DNA of 64,000 nt from Lachnospiraceae bacterium XBB1006 (GCA_900115795.1 FOXT01000015.1:22174-86173), one strand, 5' to 3'; counted from the first letter of the stretch, positions 41,492 through 51,926 are shown. The notes: a model not told the origin generated them from the sequence alone. Numbers and translations: made by a program.

Positions 41492-43270
41492 GTGAAGAAT
41501 TTTAAGTTTTTATTCCGGTTTGTGAAGCCACATATGATACGTTATATCATCGGTATTGTTGTGCTTGCAGGCGTGGACTATGCCAGTTTGTTCATTCCGG
41601 CGTATACTGGGGAACTCACCGACGGTTTGACAAATCATACCCTGGATTTGGCGGGTGTAAGGCATTTGATTTTGATGGTCGTCTTATGCGGAATGACGAT
41701 GGCTGTGGGGCGTTTTTTGTGGAGATATTTTCTCTTCGTAACTGCACGTAAGGTGGAATTTGATATTCGAAATCAATTGTTTGCGCACTTAGAAACAATG
41801 GATGTGGAATATTATAACGAGCATAAGACCGGCGGATTGATGGCGCATTTTACCAATGATTTAAATGCGGTTCGTATGGCCCTTGGTCCGGCTGTTATTT
41901 CGGCCTTTGATGCGACGGTTATGGCATTAATGGTTATTTTCCAAATGGTTCGCACAGTGGATTTACGCCTTACGTCCATCACGGTAATTCCCATGTTTGT
42001 GATTATGTTTGGGGAATTATTATTTGGAAAATGGATTCATCGGGTTTACAAGAAAATGCAGAAAGCCTTCGAAGATTTAAGCGATTTTGTTCAGGAAGGT
42101 ATTTCCGGCATTCGTGTTATAAAAGCGTTTGTCCAAGAGCAACAGCAGAAAAAAAGCTTTGACGAGAAGAACAAAGAAACGAGAAGGAAAAATTTACATT
42201 TTATGAAATGGATTGCGATAGAGGAACCGGGAGTTGGTTTTTTTATTGGATTAAGTAGTTTGTGCAACCTGTTGATTGGCGGACGTATGGCAATTCTTGG
42301 GGACATTACCCTGGGTGATTTTGTGGCATTTACCCAGTACATTACCATGCTTATCTGGCCAATGCTGGCAGCAGGCGAGGCAATTAATATGTTTTCCAGA
42401 GGAACGGCATCCGTCTCTCGTCTGAATGAGATTTTTGAAGCAAAAAGTGAAATTATTGAGGAGACCCCGGTGGAGGAAGAAGCGGGACAGAAACCATTTG
42501 CAGGAAAACTTGCATTCAAGGATTTAACATTTATTCATAAAGGACATTTGGAGCCCACCATAAAGCATTTGAATCTGACGGTGAAACCGGGAACCACATT
42601 GGCGGTAATCGGAAAAACCGGATCGGGAAAATCAACCCTGGTAAACTTGTTGTTGCATTTGTATCGCGTGAATAAAGGGATGATTTTCTTTGATGATCGG
42701 GATATTCGGGAGATTCCCTTAACAGAGCTTCGTAGAAATATTGCATATGTTCCGCAGGACAACTTCTTGTTTTCTGATACGCTGGAGCGAAACATTGCCT
42801 TCGGTGTTGATCTTGAAAAGGTGGATAAGGAAGAAGTGACAAACGCAGCACGAGCAGCCTGCATCCATGATTCTATCATGGAATTCCCGCAAAGCTATGA
42901 AACGGTAGTGGGAGAGCGAGGCGTTACGTTGTCCGGCGGACAGAAACAGCGAAGTTCCATTGCCAGAGCATTGATTAAAGATGCACCAATTCTCATAATG
43001 GATGACTCTCTTTCGGCGGTGGATACGGATACGGAGGAACATATTTTGGAAAATCTCAGACGTATACGTGAGGGAAAGACCACTATTTTGATTGCACATC
43101 GTATCACCACCATTCAGAATGCGGATATGATTATGGTATTAGAGGATGGTGAGATGGTGGAATGCGGAAATCATCAGGATTTAATGGCGAAAAATGGAGT
43201 CTATAAAACCATGTTTGAAAAACAACAGCTTGAAGCAATGAAAGCAGCAAAGGAGGGAGAAGGCGCATGA
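41492..43270 (+). CDS. ABC exporter half-transporter, degenerate-site subunit (BmrC-like)
   Basis: A 592-residue exporter half. Walker A is GKTGSGKST, the signature LSGGQKQRSS, and Walker B ILIMDDSLSAVD has Asp in place of the catalytic Glu. The length and the larger partner match the BmrC/BmrD (YheI/YheH) pair of Bacillus. The GTG start follows AAGGAGAAGG. It overlaps the second subunit by four bases. Unlike the exporter at 5937, no leader ORF or attenuator precedes it; a terminator for the upstream genes and a short AT-rich promoter region do. Confidence 0.9.
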   Translation: MKNFKFLFRFVKPHMIRYIIGIVVLAGVDYASLFIPAYTGELTDGLTNHTLDLAGVRHLILMVVLCGMTMAVGRFLWRYFLFVTARKVEFDIRNQLFAHLETMDVEYYNEHKTGGLMAHFTNDLNAVRMALGPAVISAFDATVMALMVIFQMVRTVDLRLTSITVIPMFVIMFGELLFGKWIHRVYKKMQKAFEDLSDFVQEGISGIRVIKAFVQEQQQKKSFDEKNKETRRKNLHFMKWIAIEEPGVGFFIGLSSLCNLLIGGRMAILGDITLGDFVAFTQYITMLIWPMLAAGEAINMFSRGTASVSRLNEIFEAKSEIIEETPVEEEAGQKPFAGKLAFKDLTFIHKGHLEPTIKHLNLTVKPGTTLAVIGKTGSGKSTLVNLLLHLYRVNKGMIFFDDRDIREIPLTELRRNIAYVPQDNFLFSDTLERNIAFGVDLEKVDKEEVTNAARAACIHDSIMEFPQSYETVVGERGVTLSGGQKQRSSIARALIKDAPILIMDDSLSAVDTDTEEHILENLRRIREGKTTILIAHRITTIQNADMIMVLEDGEMVECGNHQDLMAKNGVYKTMFEKQQLEAMKAAKEGEGA

Positions 43271-45273
43271 GAAGATTATTGGCGTATTTGAGACCTCATA
43301 AGTTGGCAGCCGGGTTTTCATTGGTGATTGTTTTAGTGCTTATTGCGTTAGAATTGTATCGTCCATTGATTATCGGTGATGCCATTGATACCTACATAAA
43401 TGCCTATTATAAGCCGTATGCTGTGGTGGAAAAGGAAGACGCGGAAGTCATTTTTCATGGGATTCCGTTGGCAAAAAACTACGATGCGCGCAGGGCAAAG
43501 GAATTTTATCAAATCTATCTGTGGGATAATACCTACTATTTGTTTCACTATGAAGATGCAAAGCTGGTAAAAGAACTGAACCATGCAAGTGATGCGGTAG
43601 TAGAGGGAAGAACGGTAAAGGTAACCATTGATGGACAGACTTACACCGGAGAAAAAATGAGTAAGGCCGATATTCGCAAGCTTCGTATTCATGATTTGCA
43701 GGGTGTGAAGGAAGCGTCGTTATGGTATTTGATTGTATTGATTGCGTATCTGATTTGTGATGCTCTAAGCATTTGGGTATTGCAGAAAATGGGACAAGAC
43801 ATTGTTTACGAGATGCGTAATGAAGTGTTTGGCCATGTACTTACGCTGGATACGAAATTTTTTAATCAGGAACCGGTAGGGAAATTGGTGACGCGTGTAA
43901 CCAACGACACCGAAGCGATTAACGAGCTGTTTTCTACGGTGTTGGTGAAACTGTTTCGAAATGTGGTAAAAATCATAGGATTCGCGGTTGTTATGTTGTC
44001 CATCAATGTGAAAATGACAGGATTGGCATTTATGATGTTGCCGATTGTTGGGGCATTGACCTTCTTTTTCCGATATATGTCAAGAAAGGCGTATCGTATG
44101 GTACGTGTAGCACTGACAGATTTAAATACGTTTTTGTCGGAGAATTTGTCCGGCATGCGTTTGATTCAGATTTTTACCAGAGAGAAGGAAAAATACAACG
44201 AGTTCCAGGATAAGAATAAGACGTTGTTTAAAGCATATTTTAGAGAGCAGATGACGTTTGCGATTTTCCGTCCAAGCATCTATGCGTTGTCGATTGTGGC
44301 ATTGATTATCATTATGGGATTTGGTGGAAAATATACGTTAGAAGGTTCGTTGACAGTGGGAACCCTTTACATTTTTATAAACTACATTCGTCGTTTCTTC
44401 GAACCGATTCAAGAATTGGCAGAACAGTTTGGAACCTTACAATCCTCACTGGCATCCGCAGAAAAGATTTTTGCGATTCTTGATGAAAAAGCAACCATCG
44501 TGAACGGAGAAGAAGCCTTAGAACCGGAGCGCTTAAAGGGTGAAATTACCTTCGATCATGTATGGTTTGCCTATGAGGAAGAAGATTATGTATTAAAAGA
44601 TATCAGTTTTACTATCAAACCCGGGGAGCGGGTGGCGTTTGTCGGAGCCACCGGTGCCGGAAAATCATCTATTTTGAATTTGATTGGACGGTACTACGAT
44701 ATACAAAAAGGCTCCATCTTGGTGGATGGAAAAGATATAAAAGAGTACAGCACCAATGCCTTACGGGGAAATATTGGGCAGGTGCAGCAGGATGTATTTA
44801 TTTTTACCGGAGATATTCAAAGTAACATTACGTTGAACAATCCGTCAATTACGTGGGAACAGATGGTGGAGGCCGCGCGTTATGTAAATGCGGACGGTTT
44901 TATCCAAAAATTGCCGCAGGCTTATGAAGAGCCGGTATCGGAGCGTGGGGCAACGTTTTCGGCAGGACAGCGTCAGTTACTTAGTTTTGCCAGAACCCTG
45001 GCGTATAATCCAAGCATTCTGGTGCTCGATGAGGCAACCGCGAATATTGATACAGAGACGGAAAGCCTGATTACAGAGGCACTTAAGCGGCTGATGGAAG
45101 GGCGAACCACCATTATGGTTGCGCACAGACTTTCTACCATACAGCATGCCGACAAAATTATGGTGATGGACAAGGGAAAAATTATGGAAAGTGGTACCCA
45201 CCAGGAGCTGCTTGCCCAAAAAGGAATTTATTACAAGCTTTATGAATTGCAGCTGGCATCCATAGAGCAATAA
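43267..45273 (+). CDS. ABC exporter half-transporter, canonical ATPase subunit (BmrD-like)
   Basis: A 668-residue exporter half with an insertion of about 100 residues between the first two membrane helices (about residues 45-140), predicted outside the cell as in BmrD and LmrD. Walker A is GATGAGKSS, the signature FSAGQRQL, and Walker B LVLDEATANID keeps the catalytic Glu. It pairs with the preceding subunit. The substrate is unknown; multidrug export is typical. Confidence 0.9.
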   Translation: MRRLLAYLRPHKLAAGFSLVIVLVLIALELYRPLIIGDAIDTYINAYYKPYAVVEKEDAEVIFHGIPLAKNYDARRAKEFYQIYLWDNTYYLFHYEDAKLVKELNHASDAVVEGRTVKVTIDGQTYTGEKMSKADIRKLRIHDLQGVKEASLWYLIVLIAYLICDALSIWVLQKMGQDIVYEMRNEVFGHVLTLDTKFFNQEPVGKLVTRVTNDTEAINELFSTVLVKLFRNVVKIIGFAVVMLSINVKMTGLAFMMLPIVGALTFFFRYMSRKAYRMVRVALTDLNTFLSENLSGMRLIQIFTREKEKYNEFQDKNKTLFKAYFREQMTFAIFRPSIYALSIVALIIIMGFGGKYTLEGSLTVGTLYIFINYIRRFFEPIQELAEQFGTLQSSLASAEKIFAILDEKATIVNGEEALEPERLKGEITFDHVWFAYEEEDYVLKDISFTIKPGERVAFVGATGAGKSSILNLIGRYYDIQKGSILVDGKDIKEYSTNALRGNIGQVQQDVFIFTGDIQSNITLNNPSITWEQMVEAARYVNADGFIQKLPQAYEEPVSERGATFSAGQRQLLSFARTLAYNPSILVLDEATANIDTETESLITEALKRLMEGRTTIMVAHRLSTIQHADKIMVMDKGKIMESGTHQELLAQKGIYYKLYELQLASIEQ

Positions 45274-45286
45274 CAAGGAGGAAAAG

Positions 45287-47092
45287 ATGGAAGAGGTAAG
45301 AGGATTAACAAAAAGAGAAAACGTGAAAAAGGAGGATACCTGGGCGACAGAAGACTTGTATGAAAGTGACAAAGCATGGGAAGAAGATTATGCACGCCTG
45401 CCGCAGTTTATTGAGAAACTGGCATCCTTCGAAGGCAAATTGAAAGAAAGCGGAGAGGCGATTCTTCAGTACTATCAAGCATGTGAAGAATTGGATGTTT
45501 ATTTGGACCGTCTGGGAGGATATGCATTTCGTAAGGCGGATGAAGATACGGCCAATAGTTTTTATCAGGATTATGCGGCAAAAGTAAACGATGCGTATGT
45601 AAAAATCGATGGGGCAACAGCATACGTGACACCGGAGTTACTTTCTATTCCGGACGATGTGATGGATTCGTTCTATCAGAAAACAGAAGGGCTTCGCGTA
45701 TATGAAACGGCAATTAACGACGAGCGTAGAAGAAAAAAACATTTCCTTACAGCGGAAATGGAAGCACTTTTGGCTGGAGCAGGCGATGTGGTACGTCAGC
45801 CGGATCACATTTTTGGCATGTTGAATGATGCAGATTTGACGTATCCGGATGCAATAGATGGAGAAGGAAAACCGTATGTGGTGACGCATGGAAGCTTTAT
45901 TCCATCCCAGACCCAGAGCGACCGGGTATTACGTAAGTCAGCATTTGAATCGGTGTACCATACATACAAACAGTTTTCCAATACGTTTGCGTCTATTCTG
46001 GGGGCGCAGGTAAAAAGTCTTTCATTTTTAGCAAATGCAAGAAACTATGACAACACGTTAGAAGCAGCACTGGATGAGACGAACGTCCCGGTTAGTGTTT
46101 ATTACAATTTGATTGATGCTATTCATGCCAATATGGACAAGATGCATAAGTATGTGAAGTTACGCAAAAAGTTATTGAAGGTAGAGGAGCTTCATTTTTA
46201 CGACGTGTATACACCGATTACGGAAGCTTCTTCGAAAAAGATTTCGTATGATGAGGCAGTTAATAATGTCTTAGAGGCAGTAAAGCCACTTGGCGAAGAG
46301 TACAATAAGGTGTTAAAGAGTGGATTTGAGAATCGATGGGTTGACAAATATGAAAATAAAGGAAAACGCAGTGGAGCGTATTCTTCCGGTGCATTGGTAC
46401 ATCCGTTTGTATTAATGAACTATGCGGATAATCTGGATTCTGAATTTACATTAGCACACGAAATGGGACATGCAATGCATTCCTATTTATCCAACAAACA
46501 TCAACCAAGAACCTATGCCCATTATAAGATTTTTGTGGCAGAAATTGCCTCTACTTGTAACGAAGCACTTTTAATGCAGCATTTGTTGAAAAAGACAACG
46601 GACAAAAAAGAGAGAGCGATTTTAATCAACCACTTCTTAGAGCAGTTTAAGGGAACCGTATATCGGCAGACCATGTTTGCGGAGTTTGAATTAAAGATTA
46701 ATCAACTTGCACAAGAAGGAAAAACCTTAACGGCAGATGTACTGTGTGATGTATATGAGGCGCTAAACAAACAGTATTTTGGGGAGGGCATGGTTATAGA
46801 TGATGAAATTCGCTATGAGTGGTGCCGAATTCCGCATTTTTACTACAACTATTATGTGTTCCAATATGCAACAGGATTTTCAGCGGCCATTGCGTTGTCA
46901 CAGAAAATTTTGAAAGAGGGACAGCCGGCAGTTGAAAAATATTTAAACTTCTTAAGTGGTGGATGCAGCAAGGATCCAATTTCTTTGCTGAAGGATGCCG
47001 GTGTAGATATGACTACGGCTGAGCCAATTAATCAGGCATTGCAATTATTCGGCGAATTGATTGAAGAAATGGATGAGTTAACACAAGAGTAA
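45287..47092 (+). CDS. pepF: Oligoendopeptidase F
   Basis: A 601-residue M3 zinc peptidase that degrades short peptides in the cytoplasm. The active site HEMGH is at residues 391-395, and downstream VAEIASTCNEALL gives the third ligand Glu. The length matches PepF. AAGGAGG precedes the ATG, 13 bases after the ABC gene, so it is probably read with the exporter operon. Confidence 0.95.
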   Translation: MEEVRGLTKRENVKKEDTWATEDLYESDKAWEEDYARLPQFIEKLASFEGKLKESGEAILQYYQACEELDVYLDRLGGYAFRKADEDTANSFYQDYAAKVNDAYVKIDGATAYVTPELLSIPDDVMDSFYQKTEGLRVYETAINDERRRKKHFLTAEMEALLAGAGDVVRQPDHIFGMLNDADLTYPDAIDGEGKPYVVTHGSFIPSQTQSDRVLRKSAFESVYHTYKQFSNTFASILGAQVKSLSFLANARNYDNTLEAALDETNVPVSVYYNLIDAIHANMDKMHKYVKLRKKLLKVEELHFYDVYTPITEASSKKISYDEAVNNVLEAVKPLGEEYNKVLKSGFENRWVDKYENKGKRSGAYSSGALVHPFVLMNYADNLDSEFTLAHEMGHAMHSYLSNKHQPRTYAHYKIFVAEIASTCNEALLMQHLLKKTTDKKERAILINHFLEQFKGTVYRQTMFAEFELKINQLAQEGKTLTADVLCDVYEALNKQYFGEGMVIDDEIRYEWCRIPHFYYNYYVFQYATGFSAAIALSQKILKEGQPAVEKYLNFLSGGCSKDPISLLKDAGVDMTTAEPINQALQLFGELIEEMDELTQE

Positions 47093-47103
47093 GGAGTGTA
47101 GCT

Positions 47104-48225
47104 ATGGAAGAAAAAAGAGCGAGAGAGCGAGAAATTGTAAAGGTTAGTGTAATTGGAATTATTGCAAATGTACTGCTGGCGGCATTTAAAGCGGCAGTGG
47201 GGATGAGTGCCCATTCGATTGCTATCGTTATGGATGCGCTTAACAATATGTCGGATGCGGCGTCTTCTCTTATTACAATTATTGGTGCAAAATTAGCAGG
47301 GAGAGAAGCCGATAAAAAACATCCCTTTGGATACGGGCGTGTCGAGTATTTAAGTGCGTTGGTTATTTCCGTTATCGTTCTTTATGCCGGAATTACATCC
47401 TTTGTGGAATCGATAAAAAAGATTTTGCATCCGGAGACGCCGGATTATTCTTCCGTAGCCCTTATTATTGTTGCCGTTGCGGTTTTAGTGAAAGTTATAT
47501 TAGGATTATTTACCAAGAAAAGGGGCGCGAATCTTCGCTCGGATTCGCTGGTAAATTCTGGTGAGGATGCCACCCATGATGCGGTTATATCGGCAACAAC
47601 GCTGGTAGCAGCGGCGATCTATCTGATTTTTCATGTTTCGCTAGAAGCATGGCTTGGAGCCGCTATTTCCGTTGTAATTGTGAAAGCCGGAGTAGATATG
47701 ATTAAAGACTCCATATCCACAATTCTGGGAGAAAGAGCGGACATCGATCTTGCCAGAGAACTGAAAAAATCCGTATTGGCATTTGATAATGTACAAGGAG
47801 TCTATGATCTGGTGCTTCATAATTACGGACCGGATACCTATCAGGGCTCGCTTCATATTGAGGTGCTGGATACATTTCCGGTAGACGAGTTGGACGAACT
47901 ATTACGAACGATTACGTTAAAAATCTACAAGGAGCACAACATTCTCTTGACGGCAATTGGCGTTTATACGATTAACACAAAAAATCAAACGGCCAATGCG
48001 ATGCGGGAAAAAGTAAGTGAATACGTGCATCGGGAAAAGAGTGTATTACAGATGCATGCATTTTACGTAAACGAAAAAAAGAAAACCTTGCGATTTGATT
48101 TGGTGATTAGCCTTGGGGAAAAGGATCGTTACGGACTGTATCAGAAATTGGTGGAAGGTGTGCAGGCACTGTATCCGGAATATACATTACAAATTGCTAT
48201 GGATACGGATTTTACAGAAGAATAA
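47104..48225 (+). CDS. Cation diffusion facilitator transporter
   Basis: A 373-residue protein with six membrane helices and a cytoplasmic C-terminal dimer domain. The metal sites of the CDF family are visible as MDALNNMSDAASS in helix 2 and GEDATHDAV in helix 5, where HD/DD-type residues sit. Members export Zn, Mn, Co or Fe with proton exchange; the Asn-Asp pattern in helix 2 leans to an Mn-type transporter, though this is tentative. An extra C-terminal region of about 80 residues is present. GGAGTGTAG precedes the ATG. Confidence 0.88.
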   Translation: MEEKRAREREIVKVSVIGIIANVLLAAFKAAVGMSAHSIAIVMDALNNMSDAASSLITIIGAKLAGREADKKHPFGYGRVEYLSALVISVIVLYAGITSFVESIKKILHPETPDYSSVALIIVAVAVLVKVILGLFTKKRGANLRSDSLVNSGEDATHDAVISATTLVAAAIYLIFHVSLEAWLGAAISVVIVKAGVDMIKDSISTILGERADIDLARELKKSVLAFDNVQGVYDLVLHNYGPDTYQGSLHIEVLDTFPVDELDELLRTITLKIYKEHNILLTAIGVYTINTKNQTANAMREKVSEYVHREKSVLQMHAFYVNEKKKTLRFDLVISLGEKDRYGLYQKLVEGVQALYPEYTLQIAMDTDFTEE

Positions 48226-48421
48226 GGGGTTTTAAAAAAACTTAAAGGAACTCTTTAATAAAAACTAAGAAATGTTATGCAAACTCTTGCGAAATGGGGT
48301 TGTTTTTTGGCGGTTTTCTAGCTATAATTACTATTGTGGCGAAAGCCAAAACAAAGAATAGACACAGAATAGGAATAGAAATTTCTTATTTTTTAAATGT
48401 AGTGAAAGGAGTTTACACATT

Positions 48422-49510
48422 ATGAAGTACAATCGTACCTTTAACTTTTCTGCCGGTCCGGCTATGATGCCAGAACCAGTATTGGAAGAAATCAAAGAAG
48501 AAGTATTAAACTATCGCGGAAGTGGAATGTCCGTTATGGAGATGTCCCACAGATCCAAAGTTTTCCAGCAGATTCGCGATGAGGCGGAAGCTGATTTAAG
48601 AAAGCTTATGGGTATTCCGGATAACTATAAGGTACTTTTTGTTCAGGGTGGTGGAACATTGCAGTTTGCTATGGTTCCAATGAACTTAATGAAGAATGGA
48701 GTAGCTTGCTACGTTGAGACCGGTTCCTGGTCAAAGAAGGCAATCGCAGAAGCAAAGAAATACGGAGAGGTTAAGATTGTTGCATCTTCCAAAGATGAGA
48801 ACTTCTCTTACATTCCGGATTGCTCTGACCTTGATATTCCGGACAATGCAGATTATGTATATATTTGTGAAAACGAAACAATCAATGGTACAACTTTTAA
48901 CAAGTTACCAAACACCAAGGGCAAGGTATTGGTTTCTGACCAGTCCTCTATGTTCTTAAGCCGTCCATGCAATGTAGAAGATTATGGTTTGATCTGGGCT
49001 GGTGTTCAGAAGAACGTAGGACCTGCAGGTATGGCAGTTGTAATTATTCGTGAGGATTTGATTCGCGATGATTTAGATCCAAAGACACCAATATACATGA
49101 GCTATAAGACACATGCAGATGCAGATTCTTTATATAATACACCAAACTGCTGGGCAATTTACTGCTGTGGTAAAGTATTCAAATACTTATTAAACTTAGG
49201 TGGACTTGAGAAAGTTCAGAAAATGAATGAAGAGAAGGCGAAAGTTTTATATGACTTCCTTGATTCTTCTAAATTATTTAAAGGTTCTGTTCGCAAAGAA
49301 GACCGTTCCTTAATGAACGTACCATTTGTGACAGGTGATGCAGATAAGGATGCTGATGTTGTTAAGGCTTCAACAGAGGCAGGATTCAATAACTTAAAGG
49401 GACACAAGAGTGTTGGTGGACTTCGTGCATCAATCTACAATGCAATGCCGAAGGAAGGCGTTGAAGCATTGGTAGCTTTCTTGAAAGAGTACGAAGCAAA
49501 GAACGCATAA
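48422..49510 (+). CDS. serC: Phosphoserine aminotransferase
   Basis: A 362-residue PLP enzyme converting 3-phosphohydroxypyruvate to phosphoserine. The start FNFSAGPAMMPEPVLEEI and the segment VLFVQGGGTLQFAMVPMNL are diagnostic. The PLP Lys is in IWAGVQKNVGPAG. AAAGGAG precedes the ATG. A TATAAT near 48324 and a small GGCGAAAGCC hairpin are in the 196-base leader; I saw no known riboswitch there. serA follows after a partial terminator. Confidence 0.97.
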   Translation: MKYNRTFNFSAGPAMMPEPVLEEIKEEVLNYRGSGMSVMEMSHRSKVFQQIRDEAEADLRKLMGIPDNYKVLFVQGGGTLQFAMVPMNLMKNGVACYVETGSWSKKAIAEAKKYGEVKIVASSKDENFSYIPDCSDLDIPDNADYVYICENETINGTTFNKLPNTKGKVLVSDQSSMFLSRPCNVEDYGLIWAGVQKNVGPAGMAVVIIREDLIRDDLDPKTPIYMSYKTHADADSLYNTPNCWAIYCCGKVFKYLLNLGGLEKVQKMNEEKAKVLYDFLDSSKLFKGSVRKEDRSLMNVPFVTGDADKDADVVKASTEAGFNNLKGHKSVGGLRASIYNAMPKEGVEALVAFLKEYEAKNA

Positions 49511-49526
49511 GAGTATTTTTGGACAG

Positions 49527-49566
49527 GCTCGCTAAGGAATATCCTTAGCGGGCGGTCGTTTTTTTC
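49527..49566 (+). terminator. Hairpin terminator between serC and serA
   Basis: GCTCGCTAAGGA pairs with TCCTTAGCGGGC around ATA, with GGTCG before the T-run. The interposed bases suggest incomplete termination, so serA may be read at lower level from the serC promoter. Confidence 0.6.
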
Positions 49567-49597
49567 AGATTGATAGGTGTTTTAGGAGGAAAAAGAC

Positions 49598-50521
49598 ATG
49601 ATAGCACGTATTTTAGTAACGGATGGAATGGATGCAGGAGCAATTGAAACATTAAGAAACGATGGATATGAAATCGTTGAGAAATTTTATGAGCCAGATG
49701 AATTAGGGGAAGCGTTACGCGATTTTGATGCAGTTATTATTCGTTCTGCAACCAAGATTAAAGAGCCACAGATTGATGCGGCAAAGGGAAGCAAGTTGAA
49801 ATTGATCGTTCGTGCAGGTGTAGGTGTTGATAACATCGCTGTGAAATATGCAGAAGAAGCAGGAATCAAGGTTCGCAACACACCAAAATCCAGTGCAAAC
49901 GCAGTGTCTGAGTTAGCATTTGCACATCTTTTCTCATGTGCACGTAATATCTCAATTGCAGGTCACACTATGAGAGAAGGAAAATGGGAGAAGAAAGCAT
50001 ACTCCAAGGGATTCGAATTGGCTGGAAAGACCATGGCAATCTTTGGATTTGGTAGAATTGGTCAGCAGGTTGGAAGAAAGGGTGTTGCACTTGGAATGAA
50101 CATTCTTGCTTACGATCCATTTGCAGATAAGATGAAGAACTTAGAAGGCGAAATCGGAATGAAATTCGTTTCACAGGATGAAGCATTTGCAATGGCTGAT
50201 ATTATCACCATGTGTGCACCATCCGGAGAAAAGCCAATTGTTGACGCAGAAGGTATTAAGAAGATGAAAGATGGCGTTGTTATCATCAACGTATCCCGTG
50301 GTGCTAACATTGATGAGAAGGCATTATTAGACGGATTGAACAGCGGCAAAGTTAGGGCAGCAGGTTTGGATGTATGGTTAAGTGAAAAAGATCCAAACTG
50401 GGAGCTTGCAGGACATCCGGCAGTTTCCTGTACACCACATATCGGTGCAGGTACCAAAGAGTGCCAGGCAAGAATTGGTTTAGAGCTAATTGACGTAATC
50501 AAATCTACCTTTGAAGGCTAG
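49598..50521 (+). CDS. serA: D-3-phosphoglycerate dehydrogenase (short form)
   Basis: A 307-residue NAD-dependent dehydrogenase, the first step of serine synthesis. The Rossmann motif is IFGFGRIGQQVGRKG, and the RAGVGVDNI substrate loop and INVSRGANIDE segment are typical. The terminal catalytic His is in CTPHIGAGTKE. It lacks the ACT and intervening domains, as in many clostridia. AGGAGGAAAAAG precedes the ATG. It is followed closely by the DUF1015 gene. Confidence 0.95.
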   Translation: MIARILVTDGMDAGAIETLRNDGYEIVEKFYEPDELGEALRDFDAVIIRSATKIKEPQIDAAKGSKLKLIVRAGVGVDNIAVKYAEEAGIKVRNTPKSSANAVSELAFAHLFSCARNISIAGHTMREGKWEKKAYSKGFELAGKTMAIFGFGRIGQQVGRKGVALGMNILAYDPFADKMKNLEGEIGMKFVSQDEAFAMADIITMCAPSGEKPIVDAEGIKKMKDGVVIINVSRGANIDEKALLDGLNSGKVRAAGLDVWLSEKDPNWELAGHPAVSCTPHIGAGTKECQARIGLELIDVIKSTFEG

Positions 50522-50530
50522 GAGGAACAT

Positions 50531-51829
50531 ATGGCAGTAAGAAGTACAAAACCATGTAAAATGATGCTTCCAAAGGAAGGCGTCGATATGGCTAAATGGG
50601 CAGTAGTTGCCTGCGACCAGTATACATCCGAACCGGAATACTGGAAAGAAGTAAATGAATTTGTTGGGGATGCACCATCAACCGTAAGAATCACCTTGCC
50701 GGAAATTTATTTGGAGGGTGATGATGTTGCGGAAAGAACAGAGAAGATTAATGCAGAAATGATTCGTTATGAGAAGGAAGGCATTTTGCAGGAATTACCA
50801 AGCGGTATGATTCTTCTTGACCGTGAGACCGGACGCGTTTGCGGAAGAAAAGGTCTTATGATGGCGTTTGATTTAGAGGAGTATGATTATCATTTGGGAT
50901 CCACTTCTTTGATTCGTCCAACTGAGAAAACAGTGGAAGAGCGTATTCCACCGAGACTGGCTGTTCGTAAGAATGCCTCTATGGAATTGCCGCATATCAT
51001 GTTGTTAATCGACGACCCGGACAGAACCGTTATCGAACCGATTTACGAGAAGAGAAATGAATTTAAGAAGGTTTATGACGTAGAGTTAATGCAGAAGGGT
51101 GGACATCTTACCGGTTGGTTTATTCCGGAAGGAGACGTAACGGATAAGATTCAGGATGCACTTGATAAATTGGCAGACAGAGCTACGTTTAATAAGAAAT
51201 ATAACTTAGAAAAGGATTATCCAATCGTTCAGTATGCAACCGGAGATGGAAACCATTCCATGGCGACTGCAAAGGCAAACTGGGAGCGTATTAAAGAGGG
51301 ATTATCCGAAGAAGAAAAGATGACTCATCCGGCACGTTTTGTATTGGCTGAGGTGGTTAATATCCACGATGAGAGTCTTGAAATTGAAGCAATCTATCGT
51401 GTATTATTTGGCGCTGATCCAGCAGATGTTGTAGAAGCTGCCAAAGCGTTCTTTGAAAAGAATGGTGGAAGTGTAGAAGAAGGCGAAGTTGCCGGTGCAC
51501 AGGTATTTAAGTGGACAGCCGGTAAGAAGAAAGGTGTCTTCTCCGTTAAGAATTCAAAATGGGCAATGGAAGTTGCTACATTGCAGAACTTCTTAGATGA
51601 CTATTTAAGCACCAGAAAGAACATTAAAATCGATTATATCCATGGATTGGATTCTCTTGCACAGCTTTCCGAACAGGATGGCAATATGGGATTCTATTTA
51701 CCGGATCCTGCTAAAGCAGATTTGTTCCGCGGAGTAATTATTGATGGCGTATTGCCACGTAAGACATTCTCCATGGGCGAAGCACAGGAGAAGAGATTCT
51801 ATATGGAAGCTCGTAAGATTGTAAAATAA
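50531..51829 (+). CDS. DUF1015 family protein
   Basis: A 432-residue soluble protein starting ALVRSTK-like (here AVRSTKPCKMMLPKEGVDMA), with YATGDGNHSMATAKANWE and a final RGVIIDGVLPRKTFSMGEA, blocks characteristic of DUF1015 (SerC-linked hypothetical). It is regularly next to serC and serA in clostridia; a role connected to serine metabolism is inferred from that. AGGAGG precedes the ATG by five bases. A terminator follows. Confidence 0.9.
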   Translation: MAVRSTKPCKMMLPKEGVDMAKWAVVACDQYTSEPEYWKEVNEFVGDAPSTVRITLPEIYLEGDDVAERTEKINAEMIRYEKEGILQELPSGMILLDRETGRVCGRKGLMMAFDLEEYDYHLGSTSLIRPTEKTVEERIPPRLAVRKNASMELPHIMLLIDDPDRTVIEPIYEKRNEFKKVYDVELMQKGGHLTGWFIPEGDVTDKIQDALDKLADRATFNKKYNLEKDYPIVQYATGDGNHSMATAKANWERIKEGLSEEEKMTHPARFVLAEVVNIHDESLEIEAIYRVLFGADPADVVEAAKAFFEKNGGSVEEGEVAGAQVFKWTAGKKKGVFSVKNSKWAMEVATLQNFLDDYLSTRKNIKIDYIHGLDSLAQLSEQDGNMGFYLPDPAKADLFRGVIIDGVLPRKTFSMGEAQEKRFYMEARKIVK

Positions 51830-51841
51830 ACACTTGATTAC

Positions 51842-51877
51842 AAAAGGGGGTTTCCGCTTCGCGCGCGCCCCCTTTTT
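51842..51877 (+). terminator. Terminator after the ser cluster
   Basis: AAAAGGGGG pairs with CCCCCTTTTT around a GC-rich inner hairpin (GCTTCGCGCGCG), with a T-run. Confidence 0.8.
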
Positions 51878-51926
51878 GCGTATTTATATAAAGAAAGGAG
51901 AAGCGACATCGTCGTTATTGGGGAAA

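Noticed and set aside
48226-48421. Riboswitch before serC
   Set aside because: Only a small GGCGAAAGCC hairpin and a promoter -10 are visible; no known aptamer pattern was recognised.
51834-51926. 31-residue N-terminal extension of FtcD
   Set aside because: It would be translated from the terminator stem of the preceding gene, and FtcD proteins begin at MEKILECVPNYSEG.
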